Part shown: piece by piece, positions 38,138 to 46,765 of the stretch
How the letters are laid out: each line of letters starts with the position of its first letter
How positions within the stretch are numbered: position 1 is the first letter of the stretch
Assembly (NCBI RefSeq): GCF_002866025.1
Contig: NZ_LNDE01000002.1
Span: 517,082 to 581,081 of the forward strand
Source of the DNA: Thermotoga sp. KOL6
GTDB taxonomy: Bacteria > Thermotogota > Thermotogae > Thermotogales > Thermotogaceae
DNA length: 64,000 nt
Direction of reading: 5' to 3'
The notes under the pieces: model-generated
The model's input: only the letters and a program-made list of their open reading frames with translations
What the model was told of the DNA's origin: nothing
Databases searched by the model: none
Translations under genes and position numbers: made by a program

Positions 38138-38943
38138 AAGCTAAAGCAGTGGGAATAGAAATAATGCCCAAAGGCAAGATAATATACTATTCTGTTCCAA
38201 ACGGAGAGGAATATAAAAAGGGAGATCTTGTCCTAGTGATGGGCGATTTCGGCTTGGAAGTGGGAAGGGTACTCATTCCTGTACGTGAAGTTAGCATAGA
38301 TGAGGTTGGGTACGAACTGAAAGCTGTCATCAAGAAATTGACAGAGGACGACGTTGAGCAATATAAAAAGAATGTTGAAGATGCTTGGAAAGCTTTTCAG
38401 ATATGTAAGAAGAAGATAAAAGAACACGGTCTTCCCATGAAACTTCTCTACGCGAAGTACACGTTTGACAGAACTCGCCTTGTCTTCTTTTTCAGTGCTG
38501 AGGGAAGAGTTGACTTCAGAGAACTTGTAAGGGATTTAGCCAAGACTTTCAAGACGCGTATCGAACTCAGACAAGTTGGTGTGAGGGATGAGATGAAATT
38601 TTTTGGTGGACTCGGATTGTGCGGACTTCCTACCTGTTGTTCAACCTTTCTCAGGGAATTTTCGAGTGTTACACTGAAACACGCAAAAAAGCAGCAAATG
38701 ATGATAAATCCAGCAAAGATATCGGGACCTTGTCGAAGACTTCTATGTTGCTTAACATACGAGTACGATTTTTATGAGAAGGAATTAGCAGGTATTCCTG
38801 ATGAAGGAAGTACCATAACTTATGAAGGGAAACGATACAGGGTTGTGAACGTGAATGTATTTCTGAAAACAGTGACTCTTTTCTCCGAGCAGGAAGGAGA
38901 GATGGTGAAAGTTCCGTTCGAATATTTCAAGAAGGAGGCGTGA
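38128..38943 (+). CDS. ricT: PSP1 domain protein (YaaT/RicT-like)
   Basis: 271 residues with the PSP1 C-terminal domain. The cluster GLGLCGLPTCCSTFL and GPCRRLLCCLTYEYDFY holds the cysteines that in Bacillus RicT bind a 4Fe-4S cluster in the Y-complex (YaaT, YlbF, YmcA) acting on mRNA maturation. Next to holB, as yaaT often is. TTG start with GAGGTG six bases upstream. No ylbF or ymcA homolog is seen in the window. Confidence 0.88.
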   Translation: MELKAKAVGIEIMPKGKIIYYSVPNGEEYKKGDLVLVMGDFGLEVGRVLIPVREVSIDEVGYELKAVIKKLTEDDVEQYKKNVEDAWKAFQICKKKIKEHGLPMKLLYAKYTFDRTRLVFFFSAEGRVDFRELVRDLAKTFKTRIELRQVGVRDEMKFFGGLGLCGLPTCCSTFLREFSSVTLKHAKKQQMMINPAKISGPCRRLLCCLTYEYDFYEKELAGIPDEGSTITYEGKRYRVVNVNVFLKTVTLFSEQEGEMVKVPFEYFKKEA

Positions 38944-38945
38944 CC

Positions 38946-39167
38946 GTGTTCCAGGGAATCGGGAGATTCCTGATTCTCATGGGTTTGATTTTGGTAGTTT
39001 TTGGCGTTTTGCTACTCCTCTTCGAGAAAATACCGTTCCTCGGAAAATTGCCGGGAGATATTGTAATAAGGAAAAAGAATTTTGTTTTCTACTTTCCACT
39101 GATGACAAGCTTGATTATAAGTGTGGTTATTTCTTTGATCCTCTATTTGATCTCCCGAATGAGGTGA
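38946..39167 (+). CDS. DUF2905 membrane protein
   Basis: 73 residues with two membrane helices (LILMGLILVVFGVLLLLF and LMTSLIISVVISLILYLI) joined by the family-diagnostic loop KIPFLGKLPGDIVIRKKN. The function of DUF2905 is unknown. GTG at 38946 is seven bases after AAGGAGG; GTG at 38940 is too close to it. Lies in the holB-to-infB operon. Confidence 0.88.
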   Translation: MFQGIGRFLILMGLILVVFGVLLLLFEKIPFLGKLPGDIVIRKKNFVFYFPLMTSLIISVVISLILYLISRMR

Positions 39168-39174
39168 TGATAAT

Positions 39175-39489
39175 ATGAACGATCGAATCAAAAAGAAAGT
39201 TTACAGTTATCTCGGTTTCGCTGTGAAGGCAAGGAAGGTAGTTTTTGGAAAAGAAAGGATTAGAGCCTATATAAGGTCTCCTCGGGAGAAAAAACTCATC
39301 GTGATAGCAGAAGATGCAAGTGATAGGACAAAGAAAGACACGATCATGCGTTGTGAAAACAAAGGAGTTCCTTACGTCATTATGTTTACCAAAGAAGACT
39401 TGGGACGACTTTTGGATAAACCTGGTGTTTCCGTTGTGGGTCTAGAGGAGGACAATCTAATAGAGGCTATAGAAAAGGTGGTAAAATAG
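39175..39489 (+). CDS. L7Ae-family RNA-binding protein (YlxQ-like)
   Basis: 104 residues of the L7Ae/L30e fold: [37 protein letters not shown] and [17 protein letters not shown], followed by [10 protein letters not shown]. Directly before infB, the standard bacterial position of ylxQ (rplGB), a kink-turn-binding protein of the translation machinery. RNA target unknown. GAGGTGAT upstream of the ATG. Confidence 0.9.
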   Translation: MNDRIKKKVYSYLGFAVKARKVVFGKERIRAYIRSPREKKLIVIAEDASDRTKKDTIMRCENKGVPYVIMFTKEDLGRLLDKPGVSVVGLEEDNLIEAIEKVVK

Positions 39490-39508
39490 ACAGAGTGAGG
39501 TGATAGAA

Positions 39509-41587
39509 ATGGCCAGATTAAGAGTTTACGAGCTTGCTCGAAAATTGAATATGCCCCCAAAGGAGCTTCTTCAAGAGCTCGAAGAGCTTGGTGTCAGTGT
39601 GAAGAATCATATGAGTTTTGTGGACGAAGAGATAGCCAACATCATAATAGATCTTTTGGAGGAAGGGAAAGAGAAGAAATCCAAGCAACCTTCCAAGCCC
39701 AGAAAAGACGATGAAGAGGAGATAGAGAAAGAGATTACGGAGAAGAAAAAGAAGAGAAAAATATCTTTGAAACCCGATGAATTGAAACTTGACATAGTTG
39801 CAGAAAAATTGGGAATTCCTCAGAACAAGATAATACAAGATATGTTCGTAAAGAGAGGGCTTGCACTAAGACCAGGTCAAATCCTAAAACTCGAAGAGGT
39901 TGAGCAGATTTTGAAGGAATACAAAGCAGAAATAGAACTGGAAGAGGAAAAAGCTGGAGAAGAAGAAGTGGATGATTTCGAACTTCTGGAAAGAAGATTT
40001 CAGGAACTCTATGAAAGAGAAGAAGATAAATTGGTTCCAAGACCTCCTGTGGTCACAGTTATGGGACACGTTGATCATGGGAAAACAACTCTTCTCGACA
40101 GAATCAGATCTACCAGGGTTGCTGAGAGGGAAGAAGGTGGTATCACTCAATCTATAGGTGCCTATCAAGTAGAAGTGAACGGAAGGAAGATAACCTTTAT
40201 AGACACACCAGGGCACGAGCTGTTCACAGAAATGAGGGCAAGAGGTGCTCAAGCGACGGATATAGTTGTACTTGTGGTGGCGGCAGATGATGGTGTCATG
40301 CCGCAAACGATAGAGGCTTACAATCATGCGAAATCCGCCAACGTTCCCATAATAGTTGCCATAAACAAGATAGACAAACCGAATGCTAACGTGGAAAAAA
40401 CAAAGCAGGAGTTGGTAGAAAAACTCGGTCTGATACCAGAAGAATGGGGTGGAGACACAGTAGTTGTTCCTATATCAGCAAAGACAGGCCAAGGTGTTGA
40501 CGAACTTCTCGAGATGATACTCCTTGTCGCCGATATGAACGAAATAAAGTGTTATCCCGAAGGACCCGCAAGAGCCGTAATTATAGAATCAAAGCTTGAC
40601 AAAAAAATGGGACCTGTGGCGAGTGTTATTGTGAAAGATGGGGTTTTGAAAGTTGGAGACGCTGTTGTTGCCTCCAATACTTATGGAAAAGTAAGAAACC
40701 TTTTTGACGATAGGATGAGATCGATAAGGGAAGCACATCCTTCACAACCTGTCATGATTCTCGGCTTTGAGGATGTGCCCGACGTTCATTCCAATGTGTA
40801 TGTGGTCGAGAGTGTGGAAAAAGCCAAAGAGATCGTTGAGAAGAGGCGAGAAAAACTTGAATCTCAAAAGTTTGGAAAAAAACACGTGAATCTGGAAGAG
40901 CTCATGAAAATGATGAAAGAAAAAGACAAGAAGATATTGAACATCATCGTGAAAGCAGACACTTATGGATCGGTAGCGGCATTGAGAAACGCTATAAACA
41001 AGTTGCAATCGAGGGAAATCGAGTTGAACATTGTACATGCTGGTGTGGGTGAGATCAGCACCAGTGATATTATGCTTGCAGCGGCAGTTGATGCTGTAGT
41101 CCTTGGGTTCAGGGTGAAAGTAAACAGCAAAGCAAGAAAACTAGCTGAGCAAGAGGGAGTCGATGTGAGGACTTACTCTATAATCTACAAGCTCGTTGAC
41201 GATTTGAAACTTGCCCTTGAGGGAATGCTGGAACCTGAAGAAGTAGAAGAGATCATTGGGCATGGAGAGATAAAGAGGGTTTTCAAAATTTCGAAAGTTG
41301 GGAAAGTTGCAGGTGTTCAAATGCTTGATGGGAAAGCAGACAAAAGCGGATTCGTCAGACTCTACAGAAACGGTCAACTCGTTTTTGAAGGTAAAATAGA
41401 AAGCTTGAAGCATTACAAAGAGGATGTGAATGTCGTCGAAGCACCTCAAGAATGTGGTATAAAACTCTCAGGATTCGATGACATACAAGAGGGAGACGAA
41501 TTGGAGTTCTATGTGATAAGGAAAGTAAAGAGGAAGCCCACCTTTGTGGAGGAAAGTCAAAAGAACCTGTCCGAACAGCAACAATGA
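39509..41587 (+). CDS. infB: Translation initiation factor IF-2
   Basis: GTPase that brings fMet-tRNA to the 30S start complex. N-terminal IF2-N repeat [20 protein letters not shown], a Lys/Glu-rich linker (about 55-85), a second IF2-N-like domain ([16 protein letters not shown]), then the G domain: [47 protein letters not shown]-terminal beta barrels and the tRNA-binding C2 domain follow. 692 residues from the ATG at 39509 preceded by GAGGTGA. The stop codon is the first arm of a perfect palindrome shared with the convergent lipoprotein gene. Confidence 0.96.
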   Translation: MARLRVYELARKLNMPPKELLQELEELGVSVKNHMSFVDEEIANIIIDLLEEGKEKKSKQPSKPRKDDEEEIEKEITEKKKKRKISLKPDELKLDIVAEKLGIPQNKIIQDMFVKRGLALRPGQILKLEEVEQILKEYKAEIELEEEKAGEEEVDDFELLERRFQELYEREEDKLVPRPPVVTVMGHVDHGKTTLLDRIRSTRVAEREEGGITQSIGAYQVEVNGRKITFIDTPGHELFTEMRARGAQATDIVVLVVAADDGVMPQTIEAYNHAKSANVPIIVAINKIDKPNANVEKTKQELVEKLGLIPEEWGGDTVVVPISAKTGQGVDELLEMILLVADMNEIKCYPEGPARAVIIESKLDKKMGPVASVIVKDGVLKVGDAVVASNTYGKVRNLFDDRMRSIREAHPSQPVMILGFEDVPDVHSNVYVVESVEKAKEIVEKRREKLESQKFGKKHVNLEELMKMMKEKDKKILNIIVKADTYGSVAALRNAINKLQSREIELNIVHAGVGEISTSDIMLAAAVDAVVLGFRVKVNSKARKLAEQEGVDVRTYSIIYKLVDDLKLALEGMLEPEEVEEIIGHGEIKRVFKISKVGKVAGVQMLDGKADKSGFVRLYRNGQLVFEGKIESLKHYKEDVNVVEAPQECGIKLSGFDDIQEGDELEFYVIRKVKRKPTFVEESQKNLSEQQQ

Positions 41588-41606
41588 AGGGGGATGTCCC
41601 CCTTCA
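41585..41606. terminator. Shared bidirectional terminator formed by two stop codons
   Basis: Perfect 22-base palindrome TGAAGGGGGA-TG-TCCCCCTTCA. The TGA at its left end is the infB stop, and on the other strand the TGA at its right end is the stop of the convergent gene. T-runs beyond it are weak on both sides. Confidence 0.75.
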
Positions 41607-42308
41607 TTCGATTACTTCTATTCTCACGTTGTCGTAGAAAATAGTGTTCCAACTTTTCATGGCTAAACCAACCCCTCCGCTGAAAATGTCGGGATCATTT
41701 ACATCAATCAATTTTCTGCCGTTTATGTAGACTTTCACATTTTGCCTATTCGCGACAATTTTCAGATAGTTCCATCCATTGGATATGTTGTTCACGCTTG
41801 TGTTCTCTGCTAACGATATGTCGAGACTGCCGGCGAATTTGTGGAGTGAAACTCGTCCAGGATTCTCCATAATGAAATAAAATCCTTTTTGACCGTCCTC
41901 TGTGAGTCTGAAGAAAATTGCTCCACCGTCAACACCGTTGAAATTGCACTCTATAATGAGATCTTCCCAACTGGCGGGTACGAATATTCCTTGATCATCT
42001 CCCGCTTTCAAAACTTTCCCTATAGTCTTATCCGCTTGAATGCCCTCCTCAACGTGAGGAGCGTTGAAACCTGGTAAAATCTTCCAAGGACCAAAGGGAG
42101 CAGTTTGACCTTGACCGTAAGCTTCGAAATCCTCGAATATTTCCTCCGTTCCAGTTGGCTTTACCACTTTGAAACCCAGATTAATCTCAGGAGTTTCTAC
42201 ACTCACTTCTGGAAGAGGGACCGGTATTTGAACTCTCTGTTCACAACTTGTTCCAAGAAGGAACAAACCCAATGTCCCCAACAGAAGCAAATAAAGAACT
42301 TTCTTCAT
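41604..42308 (-). CDS. Lipoprotein-like protein with a ConA-type (DUF1080-like) domain
   Basis: 234 residues. N-terminal signal KKVLYLLLLGTLGLFLLG runs into TSCEQ; the box G-T-S-C is imperfect, but a lipid-modified cysteine is likely. A short Pro-rich linker (VQIPVPLPEVSVETPE) precedes a jelly-roll domain with NGWNYLKIVANRQNVKVYIN, GRKLIDVNDPDIFSGGVGLA and FYDNVRIEVIE, like the DUF1080/laminin-G-type carbohydrate-binding folds. Probably a surface sugar-binding or polymer-associated protein. ATG at 42308 follows GGGAGGGAT. An extended -10, TGATAAAAT, overlaps the end of the upstream Mut7-C gene. Confidence 0.75.
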   Translation of the reverse strand: MKKVLYLLLLGTLGLFLLGTSCEQRVQIPVPLPEVSVETPEINLGFKVVKPTGTEEIFEDFEAYGQGQTAPFGPWKILPGFNAPHVEEGIQADKTIGKVLKAGDDQGIFVPASWEDLIIECNFNGVDGGAIFFRLTEDGQKGFYFIMENPGRVSLHKFAGSLDISLAENTSVNNISNGWNYLKIVANRQNVKVYINGRKLIDVNDPDIFSGGVGLAMKSWNTIFYDNVRIEVIE

Positions 42309-42342
42309 TCTGATCCCTCCCAAAAATAATTTTGACTTGATA

Positions 42343-43080
42343 TCATTTTATCACATTTTTCAAAAAGTCAGTCATATGTTCGTAATGCGTACCTTTCCAA
42401 TATATCCTCCCACAATTTGGGCATCGAACAAATTCATTGAAGAGTTCGAAAACTTTCGAAGGTACCCTTCCTTTCACGCTTTCTTTGGGAATTTCTTCAA
42501 ACTCAACGTTGCATTCAATACACCTAGTAAAAGGTTTCATCCAGTCTTTCAAATCGTACCTTTCTATCACTTCTTTCAATTGTTCTCTCGGATCGGTGCT
42601 TCTTACGTAATATCCGAAGACGAGCTCTTTTCTTTTCAGAAGGCCTATATCTCGGGAAAGAAGAATGGCATTTTCCTGCACAGCTTTCCTACACAGTATT
42701 TCATCCTTTTCTTCTCCAAAGAAAGCATAGAAGCCTAGCATCCTTAAAAGTTTTGCGAGTTTTCCAAGATGTATGTCGAGAATGAAACGCGGTTCTCCTT
42801 TGTATTTAGGTGTAACGAGCCATTCCTCCGGAAGGTTTATGTTTTTAAACTCCGGATAAACGAAGAAAAAATCCCCGTCTTCCACCATGTAATAGAAGCT
42901 TACAGGTTTCCCATTTTTAGTGATGAAACTGACTTCTACATGTGGAACTCCCAATGCTTCTATTCTATCTTTCACAGTCTGAAAGCCTGTGAAATTGTGT
43001 ACTTTAACGAATTTCTCATCTTTAAAAAAGTCGTTTAGTCTACCGAAGAACCTGAAATAAGCGATCTTTTTGTATTTCAT
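42343..43080 (-). CDS. Mut7-C family nuclease-like protein
   Basis: 245 residues. N-terminal 90 residues look like the Mut7-C ubiquitin-like domain; then the PIN-like Mut7-C core FILDIHLGKLAKLLRMLGF, ILLSRDIGLLKRK, and a C-terminal zinc ribbon CIECNVEF ... CPNCGRIYWKGTHYEHM. The family is predicted to be RNA-processing nucleases; the first aspartate (D in LDIHLGKL) and RD pair are kept. ATG at 43080. Confidence 0.87.
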   Translation of the reverse strand: MKYKKIAYFRFFGRLNDFFKDEKFVKVHNFTGFQTVKDRIEALGVPHVEVSFITKNGKPVSFYYMVEDGDFFFVYPEFKNINLPEEWLVTPKYKGEPRFILDIHLGKLAKLLRMLGFYAFFGEEKDEILCRKAVQENAILLSRDIGLLKRKELVFGYYVRSTDPREQLKEVIERYDLKDWMKPFTRCIECNVEFEEIPKESVKGRVPSKVFELFNEFVRCPNCGRIYWKGTHYEHMTDFLKNVIK

Positions 43081-43095
43081 AACCTCTCCTCGTTG

Positions 43096-43104
43096 TGATA
43101 GAAT
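43096..43104 (+). promoter_or_regulatory. Promoter of the peroxiredoxin gene
   Basis: Extended -10 element TGATAGAAT in the divergent gap with the Mut7-C gene, 48 bases before the ATG. Confidence 0.45.
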
Positions 43105-43151
43105 AAAAACGATAAGATATACCTAATTTATTTTTGATGGAGGTGATTTTT

Positions 43152-43625
43152 ATGCTTCAATCTGGCGACAAAGCAATCGATTTTGAGCTTGTGAACACAG
43201 AATTGAGAAGAATCAGACTTTCCGATTTTAAAGGAAAAAACGTTGTTTTAGCTTTCTATCCAGGAGCTTTCACGAGTGTATGCGAAAAAGAACTTTGTAC
43301 TTTTAGGGATTCTCTCTCCAAGTTTAACAAATTCAACGCGGTTGTTCTCGGAATCAGTGTGGACAGTCCCTTTGCCAACAAAGCATTCGCTGAAAAAAAT
43401 CATATTACATTCGATCTTCTTTCTGATTTTGGTGGCAAGGTAGCTTCACAATACGGAGGAGTTCACGAGAACTTCTTGGATATATCAGGTTACACAGTTG
43501 CAAAGAGATCTGTTTTTGTCATTGACAAAGATGGTACTATAGTGTATTCTTGGGTTTCGGATGATCCTGGGAAAGAGCCGGTCTACGAAGAAGTAGAGAT
43601 GACCTTGGAAAATCTATCCAAGTAG
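43152..43625 (+). CDS. bcp: Peroxiredoxin, Bcp/AhpC-TSA family
   Basis: Thiol peroxidase reducing H2O2 and organic peroxides. The peroxidatic Cys is in YPGAFTSVCEKELC near residue 46; the second Cys five residues later is the pattern of Bcp-type enzymes. Also typical: VLGISVDSPFANKAFAEK, FDLLSDFGGKVASQYG and SVFVIDKDGTIVYSW. 157 residues from the ATG at 43152, after GGAGGTGA. Fits the oxygen-protection theme of the flavodiiron genes and of the encapsulated ferritin. Confidence 0.93.
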   Translation: MLQSGDKAIDFELVNTELRRIRLSDFKGKNVVLAFYPGAFTSVCEKELCTFRDSLSKFNKFNAVVLGISVDSPFANKAFAEKNHITFDLLSDFGGKVASQYGGVHENFLDISGYTVAKRSVFVIDKDGTIVYSWVSDDPGKEPVYEEVEMTLENLSK

Positions 43626-43682
43626 TAGTATTAAGTAAAAATATCTCAACACGTTCCGATAAAATCAATGGGGGGTGGGAGA

Positions 43683-43898
43683 TTGCGAATAAACAGTGTG
43701 AGATACGATCCCGTTGTTTATCCAAATTATACGACTCGATCCGCTACCTCAAATCCCAACACTACCACTGTTATGAGCAAGGAACAGATGGAGCAGATTC
43801 TCTTCTTCGCCCTTTATCAACAAACGGGTCTCAACATGAAACTGGTAAGAATAGCAGCCGAGTTGTATTCAGGGAAAAACTTAGATTTATTTGCGTGA
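43683..43898 (+). CDS. Small hypothetical protein
   Basis: 71 residues, not recognised. It has an Asn/Thr/Ser-rich N-terminal part (YPNYTTRSATSNPNTTTV) and a helical C-terminal part (KEQMEQILFFALYQQTGLN). The TTG at 43683 follows GGGGGGTGGGAG; an ATG at 43668 has no ribosome binding site of its own. GATAAAAT at 43658 could be its -10 element. A seven-pair hairpin follows the stop. Between peroxiredoxin and a GH130-like gene; no role can be inferred. Confidence 0.55.
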   Translation: MRINSVRYDPVVYPNYTTRSATSNPNTTTVMSKEQMEQILFFALYQQTGLNMKLVRIAAELYSGKNLDLFA

Positions 43899-43916
43899 GG
43901 GGGAGATCTTCTCCCC
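43899..43916 (+). terminator. Hairpin after the small unknown gene
   Basis: GGGGAGA (43900-43906) pairs with TCTCCCC (43910-43916). The T-tail is only CTTCAATTT, so it may be weak; the next gene starts 22 bases on. Confidence 0.4.
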
Positions 43917-43937
43917 TTCAATTTGGGGGGATAGAGG

Positions 43938-44945
43938 ATGGTGGAGGAGATACTGAAAAAATACCTCTCGAGAAAAAGGTCAATCAGAAAAAATGAAACA
44001 ATCGATATTTTTGAAAGGATAACTTATTTTTTCCCAAAGGATTTTGTAGTGGTCAATTATCCCAGACAACCTGTGGCTGTTTTCAATCCAGGGGCGGTGT
44101 TGGTAGGAAAAGCCCTCCATATTTTTCCGAGAGTGATTTTCGACTACTACAAATATGTTTCCTCGATAGGACATTTTGTGGTGGATATCGATGAGTTGAT
44201 GAACGGAGATGTTAAAAGACCGATCGAAATGGAGATTATTTTTTGGCCAAGAGATGTTCAGGAATTCCTTGGATGTGAAGATCCAAGGGTTTTCTTTAGA
44301 AATTCCCGTTTTGAAATATTGTACACAGCAAAAGGGTACAGAAGCTGGGCTCAAGAAGGGAAACCTCACACGGATTTTCTTGCCCACGCTATCTTGGATG
44401 AGGAATTGAATCTTCTAGAAAAAAGATATATCTCCGTGAAAAGTACTTCTGAGATCTTCTTTCCTCCCTCGATGAAAGATAGTTCCTTTGTATCAGACAA
44501 CGTGATTCTGACGAGAATGACCATAGACGATTCTAAAGTCTGTTGGAGGGGAAGAATAGAAGGGAATTCAATTGATCTCTATAGCTTGGAAGCGGTTTTC
44601 TTCCCAGAGGATTGGGAAACGAAAGTTGGTTGGTCTACAAATGTTGTTGAAACAAAAAGAGGTTATTTGATAGGATGGCACGCTGTTTTGAAAGAGAATC
44701 TTACTTACAAAAACGGATTGGCGCTCGTTGACAGAAACGGAAGACTTCTTGGGACGACGGATTACATTCTCTCGCCAAAAGGTGTGATAGAAGAGTACGG
44801 TGATAGAATCAATGTCATATTCGGGTGTGGTCTTGTTAAATATGAGGACAAGATAATCTGGATAGGTGGTGTTTCTGACTGGACAATAGGTGTTTTTGCA
44901 ACCAGCGAACGCACTGTGATGAATTTAATGAAGGAAGTAACGTGA
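43938..44945 (+). CDS. GH130-like glycoside phosphorylase/hydrolase family protein
   Basis: 335 residues of the five-bladed beta-propeller GH130 type. The recognisable features are VAVFNPGAVLVGKALHIFPRV (family N-P-(A/G)-x...R block), GCEDPRVFFRNSRFEILYTA (the E-D-P-R motif near residue 115), KDSSFV, and WHAVLKENLTYKNGLALVD. GH130 enzymes phosphorolyse or hydrolyse beta-mannosides. No signal peptide, so intracellular. Divergent from well-studied members, so substrate is open. manA and phosphomannomutase in the window also handle mannose. Confidence 0.7.
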   Translation: MVEEILKKYLSRKRSIRKNETIDIFERITYFFPKDFVVVNYPRQPVAVFNPGAVLVGKALHIFPRVIFDYYKYVSSIGHFVVDIDELMNGDVKRPIEMEIIFWPRDVQEFLGCEDPRVFFRNSRFEILYTAKGYRSWAQEGKPHTDFLAHAILDEELNLLEKRYISVKSTSEIFFPPSMKDSSFVSDNVILTRMTIDDSKVCWRGRIEGNSIDLYSLEAVFFPEDWETKVGWSTNVVETKRGYLIGWHAVLKENLTYKNGLALVDRNGRLLGTTDYILSPKGVIEEYGDRINVIFGCGLVKYEDKIIWIGGVSDWTIGVFATSERTVMNLMKEVT

Positions 44946-44989
44946 TCTTAACATTGCGATGGTATCCTAGCTTCAAGAGGTGAGAGAGC

Positions 44990-45091
44990 ATGGTGTGTTT
45001 CATATTTCATGAGAACGGAATATTAAGCGATATGATAATGTGCAGGTTGTTAAAAGGCCGGCCCCTCAAAGGACCGGGGGTATCTTTGTAA
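44990..45091 (+). CDS. Possible leader peptide
   Basis: 33 codons from an ATG preceded by AGAGGTGA at a good distance, ending in TAA at 45089-45091. The peptide (M-V-C-F-I-F-H-E-N-G ... R-L-L-K-G-R-P-L-K-G-P-G-V-S-L) has no run of one amino acid. It covers the 5' arm of the antiterminator described next, so a translating ribosome would affect which hairpin forms. It may be chance. Confidence 0.4.
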   Translation: MVCFIFHENGILSDMIMCRLLKGRPLKGPGVSL

Positions 45092-45143
45092 CCACTGTGT
45101 CGAGGATCAAGGGGCCGGCCGAAAGGTCGGCCCCTTTTATTTT
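45056..45143 (+). promoter_or_regulatory. Transcription attenuator before the gene at 45158
   Basis: A GC-rich island. GGGGCCGGCC (45111-45120), GAAA loop and GGTCGGCCCC (45125-45134) form a ten-pair stem followed by TTTTATTTT: an intrinsic terminator just before the gene. GGCCGGCCCCT (45056-45066) is perfectly complementary to AGGGGCCGGCC (45110-45120), so it can form an antiterminator that excludes the terminator. Between them CAAAG/CTTTG can form a small hairpin. Known riboswitch signatures were not seen. Confidence 0.7.
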
Positions 45144-45157
45144 GGGGAGGTGAGAAA

Positions 45158-45670
45158 ATGAGGCTGCTTAGCAACTCAGTTCATTTGCTAACAAACAGAT
45201 TTAAGAGAATTGATTTGAGTGAAGATTGCTCTTTGTTCATAAAGGAAGAATCCAAAGTTTATAATGTCGATCATGAAGTAGAATCGATGAGTCTGAAGGA
45301 GCTTGGAAGAAGACTTTCTGAGAAAATGGATGAGTTCATCTTGGAAAAGGAAGAGAAATTTTTTCTAAAGATCGTTAGACCTGTAACGTTCCGTATTTGT
45401 GGAAGAGTAACTGTCAGAATACATCCGCAACTTTCTCCTTCCATTCTTGCAAGTCAAAGTTTTGGAGAAAACAAAGGAGTGCTTGTTATAGGAGAAAACG
45501 AGAATGTGTGTGAAAATGCTCTTGGAAATTTCGCAGCTGAAGTAAAACACTCGCACGATCTTCCTCGTTTTCTAAGAGAAACAAAACGTCTACCCGGGAT
45601 TTTAGGAGTGGTTGGTGTTGTGGGAAGAGTTGTTGGAAGTTGGGGAAAAGGAAAAATGGATGTTATCTAA
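45158..45670 (+). CDS. Hypothetical protein under attenuator control
   Basis: 170 residues that I do not recognise. No signal peptide or membrane segments. The N-terminal half is charged and helical (LKELGRRLSEKMDEFILEKE), the second half is beta-rich and Gly/Val-rich, ending GILGVVGVVGRVVGSWGKG. The ATG follows GGGGAGGTGA. Expression appears to be set by the terminator/antiterminator leader upstream. It is followed by a weak AACCGGTT hairpin with a T-run. Stands alone between a GH130-like gene and the convergent encapsulin operon. Confidence 0.6.
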   Translation: MRLLSNSVHLLTNRFKRIDLSEDCSLFIKEESKVYNVDHEVESMSLKELGRRLSEKMDEFILEKEEKFFLKIVRPVTFRICGRVTVRIHPQLSPSILASQSFGENKGVLVIGENENVCENALGNFAAEVKHSHDLPRFLRETKRLPGILGVVGVVGRVVGSWGKGKMDVI

Positions 45671-45754
45671 TCTTTTAACCGGTTAGTTTTTCTTCGAAGA
45701 GGTCTTTTCAAAATCTGCTAGAGGATAATAAATGAAGAATAACATCATCAGCAA

Positions 45755-45810
45755 AAAAGAAAAAAAGCCCCTGATTCAAATGTGAACAAAACTCGCTCTT
45801 CTCGGGGGCT
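45755..45810 (-). terminator. Terminator of the encapsulin operon
   Basis: On the minus strand AGCCCC (45810-45805) and GGGGCT (45771-45766) pair across a 33-base loop, followed by TTTTTCTTTTTT. It begins directly at the stop of the 45-residue ORF. Confidence 0.6.
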
Positions 45811-45946
45811 ATGCTTTTATCTTCAGATTCAACAATTTCACATCGACACCATTGCTAAGTAAGAAGCGATGTACGTCATCCCAGATGTTCGTGAATTCTC
45901 CCATTTCTTTACTGAGGGTGAACAGAACATCTGGTGTTCTTTTCAC
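45809..45946 (-). CDS. Small ORF directly after encapsulin
   Basis: 45 codons, in the same frame as encapsulin and starting with the GTG right after its TAG stop. The product (KRTPDVLFTLSKEMGEFTNI, then WDDVHRFLLSNGVDVKLLNL and KIKA) has normal composition with a plausible helix and strand, and its TAG stop abuts the operon terminator. It could be a separate small protein, a readthrough extension of the shell protein, or a remnant. GGTGAAAAG at its start might instead serve a shorter ORF in another frame. No homolog known to me. Confidence 0.45.
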   Translation of the reverse strand: MKRTPDVLFTLSKEMGEFTNIWDDVHRFLLSNGVDVKLLNLKIKA

Positions 45947-46750
45947 CTACACTTGGAAACTCAGGTGTATCATAGCTTCTGGATTGACAACTTGAAACGT
46001 GAACGTCTCCGTTATAAACAATCGCACCTTATCGGATTCTCTGCCCTCGTAACCTATAGATAGATCCTGACCCAAGATTAATTTGAAGTCTCCTCCACGC
46101 TCTGAAATCACGATGGCTTCTTCGATTCTGGGGGTCGTGATAATCCTTCCTCCTCTCAATGTATCTTCCACTCTTTTCTCAAGGGGATAATGTCCTGTTG
46201 TTCCTCTCAAGAGCTTTATCCATCTTTCTGTATTGATGATCAACGCATAGGGTCCTTCAATTCCCTCTTTTGAGAAAATAGAAAGACTTTTGAGAAGTGC
46301 CTCGATGAGATCATCTGGTGTCTCTCCAACGTTGATACGCCTTTCTTCTTTGAAGGCAAGCATACCCTTTATCCCGGCTCTTTCACATCCTCTGAATATA
46401 ACTTCATCTTCGAACTCTGCCACCTTTCTTACCGTTTCTTCAAGGTTCGAAAGATCCACATTCAATTTTCCTCTTTCTAGATTGTCTAGCTCCCAGAGGG
46501 AAAGGGTGAACGTCGCTCTCGTTTCTATTAACGGAAGAGATTTTCTCAATCCCCATTTCACCGTATTTTCTCCCGATAAAACTTCCACTTCGCCGAGTGG
46601 ATATGCGGAGTATTCCCAACCATAAGGTCCTTCAACATCGATCACTCTTCTTCCATACAACTGTGTAGAAAAGATCTCTTTTGCTCTCTTATCTATCTCT
46701 TCCCATTGTTTCGCTGTCAGTGGAGCAAGAAATCTTTTCAGAAATTCCAT
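45947..46750 (-). CDS. Encapsulin shell protein
   Basis: HK97-fold protein that self-assembles into a protein nanocompartment. It is clearly related to the T. maritima encapsulin: [72 protein letters not shown] and [11 protein letters not shown]. It diverges at the C-terminus, ending HLSFQV rather than ILLKF. ATG at 46750 follows GGGGGTGA; 267 residues. Lies 15 bases after the ferritin-like cargo gene. Confidence 0.95.
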   Translation of the reverse strand: MEFLKRFLAPLTAKQWEEIDKRAKEIFSTQLYGRRVIDVEGPYGWEYSAYPLGEVEVLSGENTVKWGLRKSLPLIETRATFTLSLWELDNLERGKLNVDLSNLEETVRKVAEFEDEVIFRGCERAGIKGMLAFKEERRINVGETPDDLIEALLKSLSIFSKEGIEGPYALIINTERWIKLLRGTTGHYPLEKRVEDTLRGGRIITTPRIEEAIVISERGGDFKLILGQDLSIGYEGRESDKVRLFITETFTFQVVNPEAMIHLSFQV

Positions 46751-46765
46751 GTTCTTCACCCCCTT

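Noticed and set aside
45056..45143. Known riboswitch class for the GC-rich leader (TPP, SAM, cobalamin, fluoride, guanidine, ZTP considered)
   Set aside because: None of the conserved core motifs of these classes could be found in the leader.
45732..45785. 17-codon ORF after AGAGGATAATAA on the plus strand
   Set aside because: Very Lys-rich and lies over the encapsulin operon terminator; too short to support.
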